Source of the DNA: Gammaproteobacteria bacterium
Lineage (GTDB): Bacteria; Pseudomonadota; Gammaproteobacteria; Enterobacterales; Kangiellaceae
DNA length: 47,931 nt
Direction of reading: 5' to 3'
Assembly (NCBI GenBank): GCA_013373375.1
Contig: JABXHY010000007.1
Span: 1 to 47,931 of the forward strand
Shown one piece after another: positions 35,061 through 45,031 of this stretch. The notes below the pieces were generated by a model. The model worked only from the letters and a program-made list of their open reading frames with translations, was not told where the DNA came from and made no database searches. The translations under genes were made by a program, and so were the position numbers. Numbering within the stretch: position 1 is the first letter of the stretch; each line of letters starts with the position of its first letter.

Positions 35061-35801
35061 TCAAGGTTTCTGCCAGGAGTGAACTTGTGAGTCACCATTA
35101 AAGTAAATACTATCAAAGTGACCATTTTCGAACAGTAAAAAATGTCCATAGTCATACCAGTCACTTAATACTAGACGCGTAAACTCTGAGTCTTCATGTT
35201 GCGCCGGTCGGTGAGTGTGGCCATGAATCAATAGTTGACAGTTTTCTTGCTGCATAACTTTGCGAACCATTGATTGGTTAACATCCATTATCGCTTCGTT
35301 TTTCTCAGAGGTTGCTTGTGCACTTTGTTCTCGATAGTCATTAACAATCTTTAATCGCTGCTCAATTGACAGTGATAGAAACTCCTTTTGCCATTGCTGC
35401 GTTCTGACTTGATTTCGAAACGCTATATATTCAACATCATCAATACACAAACTATCGCCATGACACAGCAATGTAGGAGTGCCGTCCAACTGGATTGTTG
35501 TGCATTCAGACATCAATTGAATACCGACATCATCGCAGAAGCCTTGGCCAACAAGAAAGTCTCTGTTTCCATGGCAGAAAGCAACTTTAATTTTTTTCTC
35601 GTTAAGAGTTTTAAGCTTTTGAGTAATGGGTTGCAACCACTCTGGCCGGTAGTCATCACCAATCCATACTTCAAATAAGTCCCCTAGAATAAATATTTCA
35701 GATGCATTTGGTGCAATATTGTCTAAATAATATTCAAACAGCCGCAATAAGTGCGGCTGCTCTGAGGACAAATGCAGATCAGATATAAAATGGCAGGTCA
35801 T
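35061..35801 (-). CDS. lpxH: UDP-2,3-diacylglucosamine diphosphatase
   Basis: Protein of 246 residues of the LpxH calcineurin-like phosphoesterase family, which converts UDP-diacylglucosamine to lipid X in lipid A synthesis at the inner membrane face. Metal-binding motifs in order: ISDLHLS, GDLFEVWIGDD, GNRDFL, CHGDSL and HGHTHRP. The length agrees with E. coli LpxH (240). It is preceded on the minus strand by ppiB, 35 bp away, so the two probably share a transcript, as is common for these neighbours. Confidence 0.93.
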   Translation of the reverse strand: MTCHFISDLHLSSEQPHLLRLFEYYLDNIAPNASEIFILGDLFEVWIGDDYRPEWLQPITQKLKTLNEKKIKVAFCHGNRDFLVGQGFCDDVGIQLMSECTTIQLDGTPTLLCHGDSLCIDDVEYIAFRNQVRTQQWQKEFLSLSIEQRLKIVNDYREQSAQATSEKNEAIMDVNQSMVRKVMQQENCQLLIHGHTHRPAQHEDSEFTRLVLSDWYDYGHFLLFENGHFDSIYFNGDSQVHSWQKP

Positions 35802-35836
35802 GATGTTGAGTATCGTTATTTTTTAAGAGAGCAGTG

Positions 35837-36328
35837 TTAGGCAACTTTAACCGATTCAATAATCACATCTTCTTTTGGCACGTCTTGATGGCCCGCCATG
35901 TTTCCGGTTGCGACACCTTTTATTTGATTCACGACTTCCATGCCAGAGGTAACCTTTGCGAAGACGCAATAGCCCCAGCCCTGCGGAGATTCATTTTTGT
36001 GGTCAAGAAAAGTGTTGTTATTAACATTAATGAAAAACTGGCAGGTTGCCGAGTGAGGATCCATAGTTCGAGCCATGGCTAATGTTCCCGTCTCATTTGA
36101 AAGGCCATTATTAGCTTCGTTTTCAATCGGATCTTGCGTTTCTTTTTGAGTCATTCCTGGCTCAAATCCACCGCCTTGAATCATGAACCCGTCGATGACG
36201 CGGTGAAATATTGTATTGTCGTATTGACCAGACTTCGCGTATTGAAGAAAATTTTTCACAGTTTTAGGCGCTTTGTCTTCGAAAAGTTCGATTTTAATTT
36301 CACCCAAATTTGTTTGAATAGTAACCAT
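35837..36328 (-). CDS. ppiB: Peptidyl-prolyl cis-trans isomerase B (cyclophilin)
   Basis: Protein of 163 residues; ATG 36328 begins [11 protein letters not shown] exactly as in E. coli PpiB (MVTFHTNHGDI), so an earlier TTG is not used. It catalyses proline isomerisation in cytosolic protein folding. Cyclophilin signatures: [22 protein letters not shown] with the catalytic Arg in [21 protein letters not shown], and [12 protein letters not shown] with the QFFIN strand. No signal peptide is present, so the product is cytosolic. Confidence 0.94.
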   Translation of the reverse strand: MVTIQTNLGEIKIELFEDKAPKTVKNFLQYAKSGQYDNTIFHRVIDGFMIQGGGFEPGMTQKETQDPIENEANNGLSNETGTLAMARTMDPHSATCQFFINVNNNTFLDHKNESPQGWGYCVFAKVTSGMEVVNQIKGVATGNMAGHQDVPKEDVIIESVKVA

Positions 36329-36442
36329 TGAATAAGTCCTGTGCGATATTAAAGTTAACAAACTACTTTACTGATGATGGCAGAAATTATGTCACATTTT
36401 TCAGCTGGTGTCGGCTTAGACGCTTTTATTCTTGTCTTCCTC

Positions 36443-36471
36443 TTCGAAATTATCCCATTAGTACGTATAAT
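36443..36471 (+). promoter_or_regulatory. Candidate promoter of cysS
   Basis: A perfect TATAAT (36466-36471) lies 17 bases downstream of TTCGAA (36443-36448). The start site would be near 36478, about 26 bases before ATG 36504. Confidence 0.55.
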
Positions 36472-36503
36472 CGGCGCGTTCACCAGTATTAAGGATTGAA
36501 ACC

Positions 36504-37886
36504 ATGTTACACATTTACAATAACTTGAGCCGACAAAAAGAGCCTTTTAAGCCTAAAGTTGAAGGGAAGGTTGGCATGTACGTGTGTGGCGTAACTATAT
36601 ATGACTACTGTCACATTGGGCATGGACGAACCTACGCTGCGTTCGACGTAATGACGCGATATTTACGGTTCAAAGGTTTAGACGTTAATTATGTTCGAAA
36701 TGTGACCGACATTGATGACAAAATTATTGATCGTGCGGCACAAGGCAAAGTGAAATTTGATGCCGTTACGCAGCGCTTTGAAAAAATCATGCACGAAGAC
36801 TTTGATGCGCTTGGGTTGTTACGACCGGATGTTGAGCCTCGAGCAACCGCCTCGATGGACAGCATTATTGCAATGATAAAAACATTAATCGAGAAAGGTT
36901 CTGCCTATCAAGGTGAATCTGGCGATGTGTATTTTGCTGTCTCAGAATTCAAAAATTACGGTGCTCTAAGTAAACAGCAGCTCGATGATCTTCGTTCTGG
37001 CGAACGTGTAGAAGTTGCTGGTGATAAACGAGATCCGCTTGATTTTGTATTATGGAAAATGGCAAAGCCAGGCGAGCCTTACTGGACGTCACCCTGGGGC
37101 GACGGCAGGCCTGGTTGGCATATCGAGTGTTCTGCGATGAGTAAAGATTGCTTGGGCGAGCATTTCGATATTCATGGTGGAGGTTCAGATTTGCAGTTCC
37201 CTCATCATGAAAATGAAATTGCCCAGTCAGAAGCTGCCAATGGATGTAAATTTGTGAATTACTGGATTCACACCGGTATGGTGCAAGTTGAAAAAGAAAA
37301 AATGTCCAAATCTTTAGGCAACTTTTTCACCATTCGTGATGTACTTAAGCTGTATCGGGCTGAATCGGTTCGGTTTTTTCTGTTATCAAGTCATTACAGA
37401 AGCCAATTGAACTATTCTGAAGAAAACTTGAATGCAGCTGATGCCAGTTTGGAAAGGTTGTATCTTGCACTTCGAGATACCAAACCTGATGGTGGCAAGG
37501 TTATCGACAAATACGTTGAGCAATTTACCAAAGCAATGGATGACGACTTTAACACTCCTCTGGCAATTGCTGTGCTATTTGAGTTGGCAAAAGCGGTTAA
37601 TATTGCTCGAAAAGACAATGACAACTCAGCCGTTGATTTATCTGCAACCTTAAAGCATCTTGGTAGTGTTATTGGACTCCTTGAGCAAGTGCCTGAAGAG
37701 TTTTTACAGTCCTCAATTCCGGGTAATGAGCTGGACGCTAATGCAATTGAGTCTTTAATCGATGAGCGAAATGCTGCACGAAAAAATAAAGACTTTAAAC
37801 GCAGTGACGAAATTCGGGATGAGCTTTTAAGCCAAGGAATTGTTTTAGAAGATTCTCGAGAAGGAACCACCTGGCGCAAGCAATAA
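36504..37886 (+). CDS. cysS: Cysteinyl-tRNA synthetase
   Basis: Class I synthetase of 460 residues (E. coli CysRS is 461). It has the HIGH signature CHIGHGR near residues 35-41 and KMSKS near 266-270. The zinc ligands are the Cys in YVCGVTIYD, the Cys in WHIECSAMS, and His and Glu in [10 protein letters not shown]. The C-terminal helical anticodon-binding part ends in [11 protein letters not shown]. The gene charges tRNA-Cys in the cytosol. AGGA lies about 10 bases before the start. Confidence 0.96.
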   Translation: MLHIYNNLSRQKEPFKPKVEGKVGMYVCGVTIYDYCHIGHGRTYAAFDVMTRYLRFKGLDVNYVRNVTDIDDKIIDRAAQGKVKFDAVTQRFEKIMHEDFDALGLLRPDVEPRATASMDSIIAMIKTLIEKGSAYQGESGDVYFAVSEFKNYGALSKQQLDDLRSGERVEVAGDKRDPLDFVLWKMAKPGEPYWTSPWGDGRPGWHIECSAMSKDCLGEHFDIHGGGSDLQFPHHENEIAQSEAANGCKFVNYWIHTGMVQVEKEKMSKSLGNFFTIRDVLKLYRAESVRFFLLSSHYRSQLNYSEENLNAADASLERLYLALRDTKPDGGKVIDKYVEQFTKAMDDDFNTPLAIAVLFELAKAVNIARKDNDNSAVDLSATLKHLGSVIGLLEQVPEEFLQSSIPGNELDANAIESLIDERNAARKNKDFKRSDEIRDELLSQGIVLEDSREGTTWRKQ

Positions 37887-37927
37887 TTTTGTGGATGATT
37901 GTTTAGATAGAATGTAAATCAGATTGC

Positions 37928-37966
37928 AAAAGAGCTTAGCTGTCATAATTGGCTACCGCTCTTTTT
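37928..37966 (+). terminator. Terminator after cysS
   Basis: AAAAGAGC (37928-37935) pairs with GCTCTTTT (37958-37965), with an inner TAGC/GCTA stem and a T-run. It lies 42 bp after the cysS stop. Confidence 0.8.
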
Positions 37967-38039
37967 AAAATCGGCTTGGAAATATAATTAGTTAAGAAAT
38001 TTTGCTGAGTTGTATATTGCAAACTGATATATGGCGATT

Positions 38040-38093
38040 GCTTCTCGAATCGGTTGATCTTGATGCCAACTTTAAGTTTCGAGAAGCTTTTTT
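38040..38093 (+). terminator. Second inverted repeat with T-tract downstream of cysS
   Basis: GCTTCTCGAA (38040-38049) and TTCGAGAAGC (38078-38087) form a perfect 10-bp stem, followed by six T. The loop of 28 bases is long for a terminator. It might back up the first, or belong to a small transcript between them. Confidence 0.5.
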
Positions 38094-38125
38094 AATGTCG
38101 CAATTAATACAGTTATAAATCGAAA

Positions 38126-38776
38126 TTATAAATCGAAACTTTTGCTTAAGCTAAAGACTAACGCCTCGCTTTCTGTCGGATTACCATTGCCATCCAATTG
38201 ATCAGAAAGTTCCTCACTGCTGATAATCAATGCAACTCCGGCATCAAATCCGCCCATATCCGTACCCCAGCCAAACTCAAAGAAATCGCCATCAAACTCA
38301 TCACCCCAGGTCGCGTACTTTCCATAAAATCCTTCGTGGGAAAGTGTGATTGCCAGATAGTCATAGTCATCACTGGTAGCATCTCCGCCGTCCCAGCTGC
38401 CTACTGCATAATCAACTGCGAGAAACTTATAGGCAAATCCTAAATTGATTTCTTTATAGGTATCGTCAAATTCGCCAGTGTAGTAGTAGTTCGTAAAACC
38501 AATACTAGCTGACATATCATCTGAAAAGCTGTAACCATAACTTCCGTAAACATCCACTTCGAGACCATCTCCGACGTCGGCGGCCCAGGTACCCAGGGAA
38601 AAGTCGCCATGCGAATAATCGATTCCGCCACTGGCGGATGATTCTTTTTGTAACACTCCTCTGAAATAATATTCTGATGCGTATCCCAGGTTGGTAGAAA
38701 CATCTGCATGGGTAGCACTAATGCCTAAACCGGACAGAATAACTAGCATCCACTTTTTTGCTTTTATTGTTGGCAT
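38126..38776 (-). CDS. TorF-family putative porin
   Basis: Outer-membrane precursor of 216 residues. The signal peptide spans residues 1-24 (KKWMLVILSGLGISATHA). The mature start DVSTNLGYASEYYFRGV is the hallmark of the TorF/Gcw_chp-type family (TIGR02001): a conserved N-terminal strand with YxSEYYFRG. The rest is acidic and rich in Gly, Tyr and Asp with alternating hydrophobic strands, ending in a C-terminal strand (SLSKSFDL). It has the profile of an 8-12 stranded barrel; substrate is unknown. AGAGGA lies 9 bases before the start. Convergent with cysS. Confidence 0.82.
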   Translation of the reverse strand: MPTIKAKKWMLVILSGLGISATHADVSTNLGYASEYYFRGVLQKESSASGGIDYSHGDFSLGTWAADVGDGLEVDVYGSYGYSFSDDMSASIGFTNYYYTGEFDDTYKEINLGFAYKFLAVDYAVGSWDGGDATSDDYDYLAITLSHEGFYGKYATWGDEFDGDFFEFGWGTDMGGFDAGVALIISSEELSDQLDGNGNPTESEALVFSLSKSFDL

Positions 38777-39224
38777 GGGTAAGGTCCTCTTGGTGTTTTT
38801 AATTTTTTGATTACCACAAATGGTGATTTGGCTCTAACCACCAGTCATGTTCCACATTTCGTGCCAAGTTATTTTGTTTGCCCAAAAATGAGTCAGAGAG
38901 CGTTTTTTGGGGATATATCGGTATTTTGATTGGCGATAAACAGACGCTTTTGTCGTCTGTTGGTGCAAAACTAACCAAGTTGAATAAGTTATTGCACTGA
39001 ATTGTTTAATGGTATTGATTCGTTTTTTTGGCAGTGGCCGCAGCTCAGACCTGAGTAACTCGAGATCGGATAGTTCTTTTATTTGGCGTCGAAAATGTTA
39101 AAGTAGCTGCGAAATTTTAAGGTGTTGTATAGTTGGATGGTCATACCAGTTTGGCTTAACCGTCTGGGCATAATACGCGCACATTTTACGTCGACGCTTC
39201 GACGATTAACAATTAGGGTTTTGA
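38777..39224. other. Intergenic region between torF-like gene and fabA
   Basis: Divergent control region of 448 bp. AACAGACG/CGTCTGTT (38939-38946, 38954-38961) is a perfect 8-bp hairpin with a 7-base loop. The right end holds the fabA promoter described separately. No ORF with a ribosome site was found. The minus-strand promoter of the porin gene could not be fixed. Confidence 0.5.
39135..39174 (+). promoter_or_regulatory. fabA promoter with FadR-like operator
   Basis: TGGTCATACCA (39139-39149) differs at one base from the enterobacterial FadR core TGGTCNGACCA. The longer site, read on the minus strand, is AACTGGTATGACCATCC. It covers a poor -35 (CCAGTT) that is 17 bases from CATAAT (39169-39174), so it is centred near -38. 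E. coli fabA carries its activating FadR site in the same place. Whether the host has FadR is unknown. Confidence 0.5.
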
Positions 39225-39749
39225 ATGTCAGTTACCAGCAGTTACAACAGAGAAGATTTAATTACTTGTGGTAAGGGTGAATTAGTAGGTCCTGCGGGTA
39301 ATACAATTTCACGGTTACCGCTACCCAATATGTTGATGATGGATCGTGTTACCACCATCTCAGATACTGGTGGTGCGTTTGATAAAGGGTTTATTGACGC
39401 AGAGTTTGATATTAATCCAGATCTTTGGTTTTTTGGTTGTCATTTTGAAACCGATCCTGTTATGCCTGGTTGCCTTGGCGTAGATGCTATGTGGCAGTTG
39501 ACCGGATTTTTTATTTCCTGGCTGGGAGAGTCCGGTAAGGGGCGTGCACTAGGATCGGGTGAAATTAAGTTTTTTGGTCAAATTCTACCTTCTGCAACAA
39601 AGGTAACTTATCGTATTGATGTGAAGCGTTTAATTCGACGCAAATTGAAGATGATCATTGCTGATGGTTCAGTTGCCGTTGATGGCAAGGAAATATACAC
39701 CGCTAAAGATTTAAAAGTTGGGTTATTCGATTCAACTGACAGTTTTTAA
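39225..39749 (+). CDS. fabA: 3-hydroxydecanoyl-ACP dehydratase/isomerase
   Basis: Protein of 174 residues (E. coli FabA 172). The active site is visible as [23 protein letters not shown]: His73 and Asp87 form the dehydratase/isomerase pair. It dehydrates 3-hydroxydecanoyl-ACP and isomerises the trans-2 product to cis-3, the branch point to unsaturated fatty acids. It is cytosolic and dimeric. It is followed by fabB after 32 bp, the usual partner that elongates the cis-3 product. Confidence 0.96.
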   Translation: MSVTSSYNREDLITCGKGELVGPAGNTISRLPLPNMLMMDRVTTISDTGGAFDKGFIDAEFDINPDLWFFGCHFETDPVMPGCLGVDAMWQLTGFFISWLGESGKGRALGSGEIKFFGQILPSATKVTYRIDVKRLIRRKLKMIIADGSVAVDGKEIYTAKDLKVGLFDSTDSF

Positions 39750-39781
39750 TAGTTTATCGATTTAGTTTGGAAAAGAACGAT

Positions 39782-40996
39782 ATGAGACGAGTAGTGATTA
39801 CCGGAATGGGCATAGTGTCCTGTCTTGGCAATAACGTTGATGAAGTGACTGAAAGCTTAAAAGCAGGCAAGTCAGGGATTCGGTTTAAAGAAATTTATAA
39901 AGAAAAAGGACTTCGCAGCCAAGTCGCGGGTTGGCCTGATCTGGACATCAAAGATCATATCGACCGCAAAGTGGTACGCTTTATGGCAGACGCTTCTGGT
40001 TATGCTTACATCGCCATGAAACAAGCCATTGAAGATGCAGGATTATCTGAAGACCAAGTTTCAAATGTTAAAACAGGGATTATTACAGGCTCCGGTGGTG
40101 GTTCACAAGGGACTCAAGTAGAAGCTGTAGAAATTTGTGAAACCAAAGGTGTTAAGCGAGTTGGTCCATACGCTGTTCCTAAAACCATGGCGAGTACAAC
40201 ATCCGCGTGTTTGGCAACTCCCTTTAAAATTAAAGGGATTAACTACACCATCTCGTCTGCTTGTGCGACCAGCGCACACTGTATTGGTAATGCCTATGAA
40301 CAAATTGCGATGGGTAAACAAGATATCGTTTTCGCTGGCGGCGGGGAAGAAGAAGATTGGCGTTTAACTTTATTGTTTGATGCAATGGGCGCGCTCTCAT
40401 CAAAATACAATGATTCGCCAGAAACAGCTTCTCGACCTTATGATGCAACTCGAGATGGTTTTGTTATTTCTTCCGGTGGTGGCATGTTAGTGCTTGAAGA
40501 TCTGGAGCATGCAAAAGCTCGTGGCGCAAAGATTTACGCCGAATTAGTGGGGTATGGTGCAACTTCTGATGGTTATGACATGGTTGCGCCGTCAGGTGAG
40601 GGCGCAGTGCGTTGCATGCAACAAGCATTGGAAAATGTTGACGGTGAAATCGACTACATTAACACTCATGGCACCAGCACGCCTGTAGGTGATACCGCTG
40701 AATTGAAAGCTATTAAAGAAGTCTTTGGTAACAAGATTCCAAAAATTTCGTCGACTAAGTCATTAGCGGGTCACTCCTTGGGGGCGACCGGAGTGCATGA
40801 AGCAATTTACAGTTTGATAATGATGAAAGATGGCTTTATTGCTGGATCGGCAAATATTAACGAAATCGATCCTGATGCTGAAGGAATGCCAATTATACAA
40901 ACTAAAACGGATACAAAAATTAACCGAGTGTTAAGTAACAGTTTTGGTTTTGGCGGAACTAATGCTTGTTTGGTGTTCCAGTCTTACGAAGGATAA
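39782..40996 (+). CDS. fabB: 3-oxoacyl-ACP synthase I
   Basis: Protein of 404 residues starting at ATG 39782; the TTG at 39767 has no role because [10 protein letters not shown] is the known FabB start. The catalytic Cys161 lies in [10 protein letters not shown], with the two His in [11 protein letters not shown] and AGHSLGATG. FabB elongates both saturated and cis-3-decenoyl-ACP, so this gene pair defines the anaerobic unsaturated fatty acid route. Cytosolic dimer. The operon ends in a strong terminator. Confidence 0.96.
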   Translation: MRRVVITGMGIVSCLGNNVDEVTESLKAGKSGIRFKEIYKEKGLRSQVAGWPDLDIKDHIDRKVVRFMADASGYAYIAMKQAIEDAGLSEDQVSNVKTGIITGSGGGSQGTQVEAVEICETKGVKRVGPYAVPKTMASTTSACLATPFKIKGINYTISSACATSAHCIGNAYEQIAMGKQDIVFAGGGEEEDWRLTLLFDAMGALSSKYNDSPETASRPYDATRDGFVISSGGGMLVLEDLEHAKARGAKIYAELVGYGATSDGYDMVAPSGEGAVRCMQQALENVDGEIDYINTHGTSTPVGDTAELKAIKEVFGNKIPKISSTKSLAGHSLGATGVHEAIYSLIMMKDGFIAGSANINEIDPDAEGMPIIQTKTDTKINRVLSNSFGFGGTNACLVFQSYEG

Positions 40997-41039
40997 GTTT
41001 TCCTGTCTGCAACGATAAATGATACTCGACACTTTAAAT

Positions 41040-41070
41040 AAAAAAAGGCACTCAATGAGTGCCTTTTTTG
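41040..41070 (+). terminator. Strong terminator between fabB and rnfE
   Basis: AAAAAAGGCACTC and GAGTGCCTTTTTT form a 13-bp stem with an AAT loop. With T-runs on both strands it can serve the fabAB and the converging rnf transcript. Confidence 0.95.
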
Positions 41071-41092
41071 TTTTTATGAGTGTGTGTACTGC

Positions 41093-41782
41093 TTACGCTT
41101 TCGACTCCGCGCCAACGACTTCTACCGAAACTTTTGACGCCTTTTGTTTGGCTCTATGATCAATTAAGTTTTTCAAAGCGATTAATAGCCCAAGAGCAAA
41201 AAATGCCCCCGGTGGTAATATGGCAAAAAGGAAGTTTTGATCGACTTGATAAATCTGAATGGTAAGCTGCTTTGCCCAGCTTCCTAACAACTGATCAGCG
41301 CCATAAAATAAAGTCCCCTGACCTAATATTTCTCGAATCGCACCCAGTAAAACTAATACGACAGAAAAACCGATGCCTTGCATTAAGCCATCAACAAAGG
41401 AGGGGATAATAGGATTTTTTGATGCAAAAGCTTCAGCTCGACCAATGATAGTGCAGTTAGTGACGATAAGAGGAATAAATATTCCAAGCACTAAATAAAG
41501 ATCGTAAGTGAAAGCATTCATTAGCAATTGAGTGTTGGTAACAAAAGAAGCAATCATCATGACGAAAATTGGAATACGAATCTCTTTGGGGACCCAGTGT
41601 CGGACAAAAGACACTGAAATATTAGAACCGACTAATACCATAGTGGTTGCGATCCCGAGTCCAAGTCCATTTATAAATGTATTGCTAACTGCTAATAAAG
41701 GGCAAAGTCCTAACAACTGCACTAGAGCTGGATTATTATCCCAGAGGCCTTGCTTGGTAAGAGATTTATAATCAGTTGTCAT
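41093..41782 (-). CDS. rnfE: Rnf/Rsx electron transport complex subunit E
   Basis: Integral membrane protein of 229 residues. ATG 41782 sits behind an excellent GGAGGTGA ribosome site, which also explains why the GTG at 41794 is not the start. Typical NqrD/RnfE features: [18 protein letters not shown] near the start and [22 protein letters not shown] in the middle, seen as [16 protein letters not shown], with about six membrane helices. RnfE and RnfA form the paired membrane core of the ion-pumping ferredoxin:NAD oxidoreductase (or SoxR-reducing) complex. It overlaps rnfG by 11 bp and is the last gene of the operon. Confidence 0.95.
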   Translation of the reverse strand: MTTDYKSLTKQGLWDNNPALVQLLGLCPLLAVSNTFINGLGLGIATTMVLVGSNISVSFVRHWVPKEIRIPIFVMMIASFVTNTQLLMNAFTYDLYLVLGIFIPLIVTNCTIIGRAEAFASKNPIIPSFVDGLMQGIGFSVVLVLLGAIREILGQGTLFYGADQLLGSWAKQLTIQIYQVDQNFLFAILPPGAFFALGLLIALKNLIDHRAKQKASKVSVEVVGAESKA

Positions 41783-42422
41783 TTGAATTGTCACCTCCGC
41801 AGTTAGTTGGCGTCGTGAAAATTTCTTGCTTGTGAGTGACGAAATAACTAAGACCTTTTTCTATCGCTTTGAGTACTGCTCTTGGAGTGATTGTTGCGCC
41901 AGTAAACCCATCAAAGCTTCCTCCGTCCTTTTTGACTTTCCAGTTTTCTTGCGGCACAAGTGAAAAATTTAAGCCTTCAAATTGTTTAATCCAATCTGAC
42001 TTTCTTGGTTCAATTTTATCGCCAAGCCCGGGTGTTTCATTATGTTGAATAACTCTTACTCCAGCGATTGACTCATCGAATCGAATTGCCATGATTAAAT
42101 CAATAGCACCGCTGTAACCGTCTGGAGCAGTTACTGTAAACATTGCCGCTACAGGTTTTTGATCCATCTCCATTCGATAAAATAAAGTTTTTCCCTTAAG
42201 GGTTAAAACGCCATTAGAGTCAATAGCAATGCAGTCGTGATAAACATCATTGTTATACTCAGTTGGCTCAATTAATTCGCCAAGAGTTCTGGCCAGTTTG
42301 GCTTGCATTTCTGCTGCGATTTGATCTTTGGTCAACAAATGAAACACGGCGATGAGACCGATTGACAGTAACGCAAAGCCACCCAGCTCAACAGCATTTT
42401 TATACATGGATCGTTTCGCCAT
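41772..42422 (-). CDS. rnfG: Rnf complex subunit G, covalent flavin subunit
   Basis: Protein of 216 residues. One N-terminal membrane helix (about 12-30) anchors a periplasmic FMN-binding domain. The flavinylation motif is DGFTGATIT at about 171-179, where FMN is expected on Thr177 through a phosphoester bond. Conserved [11 protein letters not shown] precedes it. It transfers electrons between the membrane subunits. It starts 2 bp after rnfD. Confidence 0.94.
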   Translation of the reverse strand: MAKRSMYKNAVELGGFALLSIGLIAVFHLLTKDQIAAEMQAKLARTLGELIEPTEYNNDVYHDCIAIDSNGVLTLKGKTLFYRMEMDQKPVAAMFTVTAPDGYSGAIDLIMAIRFDESIAGVRVIQHNETPGLGDKIEPRKSDWIKQFEGLNFSLVPQENWKVKKDGGSFDGFTGATITPRAVLKAIEKGLSYFVTHKQEIFTTPTNCGGDNSNDN

Positions 42423-42424
42423 AG

Positions 42425-43471
42425 TTACGCGTCTCTCGTTCCATAAACTTTAGGTTGAGTAAAGTGATCAATCAATGGCGCAGCCATATTTAATAATAAT
42501 ACTGCAAAAGCTACTGCATCTGGGTAACCACCAAAGTTCCGAATAATTACCACTAAAAAGCCAATCCCTGCACCGAAGATGATTCTTCCTTTTGGTGTAG
42601 TTGCTGCACTCACCGGATCGGTTGCAATAAAAAACGCGCCAAGCATTGTGGCACCACTGAATAAATGCGTCATGGGTGAAATATGTAAATCAGGATCAAT
42701 CCAGGTTAACAGGCCAGACGTTAAAAATATTGCACCGAGCATTCCAACCGGTATGTACCAGTGAATCACTTTTCTAGTTAAAAGATAAAGGCCACCAACA
42801 AGAAACGCAATATTAACCCACTGCCAGCCTTGATTGACCCAGCCAGTCAAAATTAATTTATCTTGCAGTTCTGCAGTAGTAAATCCCATGCTTAAACCTG
42901 TCTTTAGTTCATCTAAAGGTGTCGCCATGGTAAAACCATCTGCATTTTGCAGATAGAAGTTGAGCTTATTTCCCTGACTATCAATTTCAAACAAAAAAAG
43001 GTTGAGTGAGTCTAGGAAGTTAACGGCATTAGTTGCAATGTTTTGCGGTGGAAGCCAGCTGGTCATGGCAACTGGAAAAGAAATGAGCAACAGAACATAA
43101 CCAACCATTGCAGGATTAAATGGATTATAACCAAGACCGCCGTAAACATGCTTGGCAAAAGTGATGGCAAAGAAAGTTCCAATAACAGCAACCCACCAAG
43201 GAGCGAGAGGTGGTAAGGCTAACCCAATTAAAATACCAGTGACTAAAGCTGAGTAATCCGATAGTCCGCTTTTAAAATCGCGGCCACGCAGTTTTAAAAT
43301 TGCAGCTTCGCTCGCCATTGCAACAAGACTGCAAGTCAGTAAGTTAAATAGCACGCCCCAACCAAAAAAATAAAACATGATTAAGGCGCCAGGTAGGGTT
43401 GCTAAAATGACTTGCAACATAAGTTGAGTCACTGAGTTTGATGCTTGATTGAAGGGCGATGATTTCAGCAT
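42425..43471 (-). CDS. rnfD: Rnf complex subunit D, membrane flavin subunit
   Basis: Membrane protein of 348 residues with about nine helices, homologous to NqrB. The covalent FMN site is in DGFTMATPL (Thr184 in the place of E. coli RsxD Thr187). In most members the motif reads SGAT; here SG is replaced by TM, with the acceptor Thr kept. Other family segments: KHVYGGLGYNPFNPAMVGY, cut here as GGLGYNPFNPAM, and FIATDPVSAATTPKGR. It probably forms part of the ion channel. It follows rnfC after a 6-bp gap. Confidence 0.93.
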   Translation of the reverse strand: MLKSSPFNQASNSVTQLMLQVILATLPGALIMFYFFGWGVLFNLLTCSLVAMASEAAILKLRGRDFKSGLSDYSALVTGILIGLALPPLAPWWVAVIGTFFAITFAKHVYGGLGYNPFNPAMVGYVLLLISFPVAMTSWLPPQNIATNAVNFLDSLNLFLFEIDSQGNKLNFYLQNADGFTMATPLDELKTGLSMGFTTAELQDKLILTGWVNQGWQWVNIAFLVGGLYLLTRKVIHWYIPVGMLGAIFLTSGLLTWIDPDLHISPMTHLFSGATMLGAFFIATDPVSAATTPKGRIIFGAGIGFLVVIIRNFGGYPDAVAFAVLLLNMAAPLIDHFTQPKVYGTRDA

Positions 43472-43477
43472 TATTTG

Positions 43478-45031
43478 TTAATCTTTAGATTGTTGTTTTC
43501 TTGCTTTTGCACGTGCAACGGCATCCGCAATTGTTGCTTTCTTTTCGTCGGCTTCACCTTTTTGCATTGCTGCTTTTTTTCTTGCTTCGGCGGCTTTTCG
43601 ATGTCGCTCAGCACGTTCGGCTTTTTCTCTTTGTAATCTTAATTCACGGAACTCGTGTCGTTCTCGAGCGTGAGAGGCTTTGGCTTTTTCATCCGATTGC
43701 CGGACAATTTCGTTTTTTGCAAATCGATAATATTGCACTAACGGAATATTACTCGGGCACACATATGAACAAGCTCCACACTCAATGCAATCAAAAAGGT
43801 TATAATGTTCGGCTTTATTGAACTCTTCACTTTTAGAGTGCCAATACAGTTGTTGGGGAAGTAACGAAACCGGACAAGCATCGGCGCATAAGCCGCATCG
43901 AATACAAGGTAAACTATTGTTTGATGTCGCTAGCTCATTTGTTTCAGCGAATATAGTGCAGTTGGTTGATTTAACTGTGCCAGAGTCGAGCTTTTGAATT
44001 TCAAAGCCCATCATCGGCCCGCCCATAATGACTCGGTCTAATACTTGAGTGTTAACTTTCGCCTGTTCCAGAATCCAGTCAAACGGTGTTCCAATACGTG
44101 TCCAAAAGTTGCCTCGAATGGTGGCTGCTTTTCCGGTAATGGTCATTAAGCGTTGTGTTAACACTTCTCCTTTTGTAATGGCTCGATAGACAGCCAAAGC
44201 TGTTGCCACATTATGCATTATGATGCCCAATGCTAGCGGTAATTGTTGAGCGGGAACTTGTTTACCGGTAATGAGTTCAATTAATTGTTTTTCACCACCA
44301 CTGGGATATTTAGTAGGTACAACGCAAATTTGAAAGTGTGAGTTATTGTTAGGGTCTTGTTTTTCGATAGCCAATAAAAGTGCGTTAATGGCTTCTTGTT
44401 TATTGTCTTCTATTCCAATCGTGCAGTGTTGTGCACCAATAATCGATTGAACACATTGAATCGCATTTATAAGTTCGTCGGCGTTTTCCCTCATCAATCG
44501 GTCGTCACAACTGATATAAGGTTCGCACTCAGCCGCGTTGATAATCAGATGATTTACTCGAGGCATTAATTTTATATTGCTGGGAAATGCTGCTCCACCG
44601 AGTCCAACAATACCTGCCTCGGCGACTCGATCTAAAAGCACCTGCTTATTAACGGATGCGTAGTCAGCAATAGGTTCCAAATATTCTGAAGCGTCATTTC
44701 CATCGGTGTCTATGACAACACATAAGTCGTTCATACCACTAGCATGAGCAACCGGTCGTAATGCAATTTCTTTTACCGTACCACTTGAAGAGGCGTGAAC
44801 ATTGGCGGATAGATTGCCTTGCATCCGGCCAATAAGTTGTCCTCGTTTTACATAGTCGCCGACATTAACTACTGGTAGTGCAGGCTGACCATTATGTTGA
44901 CCCAGGTAGATGTTTAATTGCGGAGGAACTCCTAATTCACCGATCGAATGTTGGTTCGACAACTCTTTATGTTCTTCCGGATGAATGCCACCATGGAACT
45001 GATATTGAGTGGTGTATTGAATCGAGTCCAT
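43478..45031 (-). CDS. rnfC: Rnf complex subunit C, NADH/iron-sulfur subunit
   Basis: Protein of 517 residues. GGIHPEEHKELS near the start, then a Rossmann-like NADH/FMN domain with GLGGAAFPSNIKL. Two 4Fe-4S motifs follow: CIRCGLCADACPVSLLP and CIECGACSYVCPSNIP, each CxxCxxCxxxCP. The last ~80 residues are a charged Glu/Arg/Lys/Ala helix or coiled coil. E. coli RsxC has a much longer Ala/Lys-rich tail (about 740 residues in total), so this form is shorter. It is membrane-associated at the cytosolic face. Its ATG overlaps the rnfB stop as TAATG. Confidence 0.95.
   Translation of the reverse strand: MDSIQYTTQYQFHGGIHPEEHKELSNQHSIGELGVPPQLNIYLGQHNGQPALPVVNVGDYVKRGQLIGRMQGNLSANVHASSSGTVKEIALRPVAHASGMNDLCVVIDTDGNDASEYLEPIADYASVNKQVLLDRVAEAGIVGLGGAAFPSNIKLMPRVNHLIINAAECEPYISCDDRLMRENADELINAIQCVQSIIGAQHCTIGIEDNKQEAINALLLAIEKQDPNNNSHFQICVVPTKYPSGGEKQLIELITGKQVPAQQLPLALGIIMHNVATALAVYRAITKGEVLTQRLMTITGKAATIRGNFWTRIGTPFDWILEQAKVNTQVLDRVIMGGPMMGFEIQKLDSGTVKSTNCTIFAETNELATSNNSLPCIRCGLCADACPVSLLPQQLYWHSKSEEFNKAEHYNLFDCIECGACSYVCPSNIPLVQYYRFAKNEIVRQSDEKAKASHARERHEFRELRLQREKAERAERHRKAAEARKKAAMQKGEADEKKATIADAVARAKARKQQSKD

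Noticed and set aside
37412-37879. A minus-strand ORF of 155 codons in cysS
   Set aside because: Antisense to the conserved C-terminal CysRS domain; Ser/Arg/Leu-rich composition typical of a shadow.
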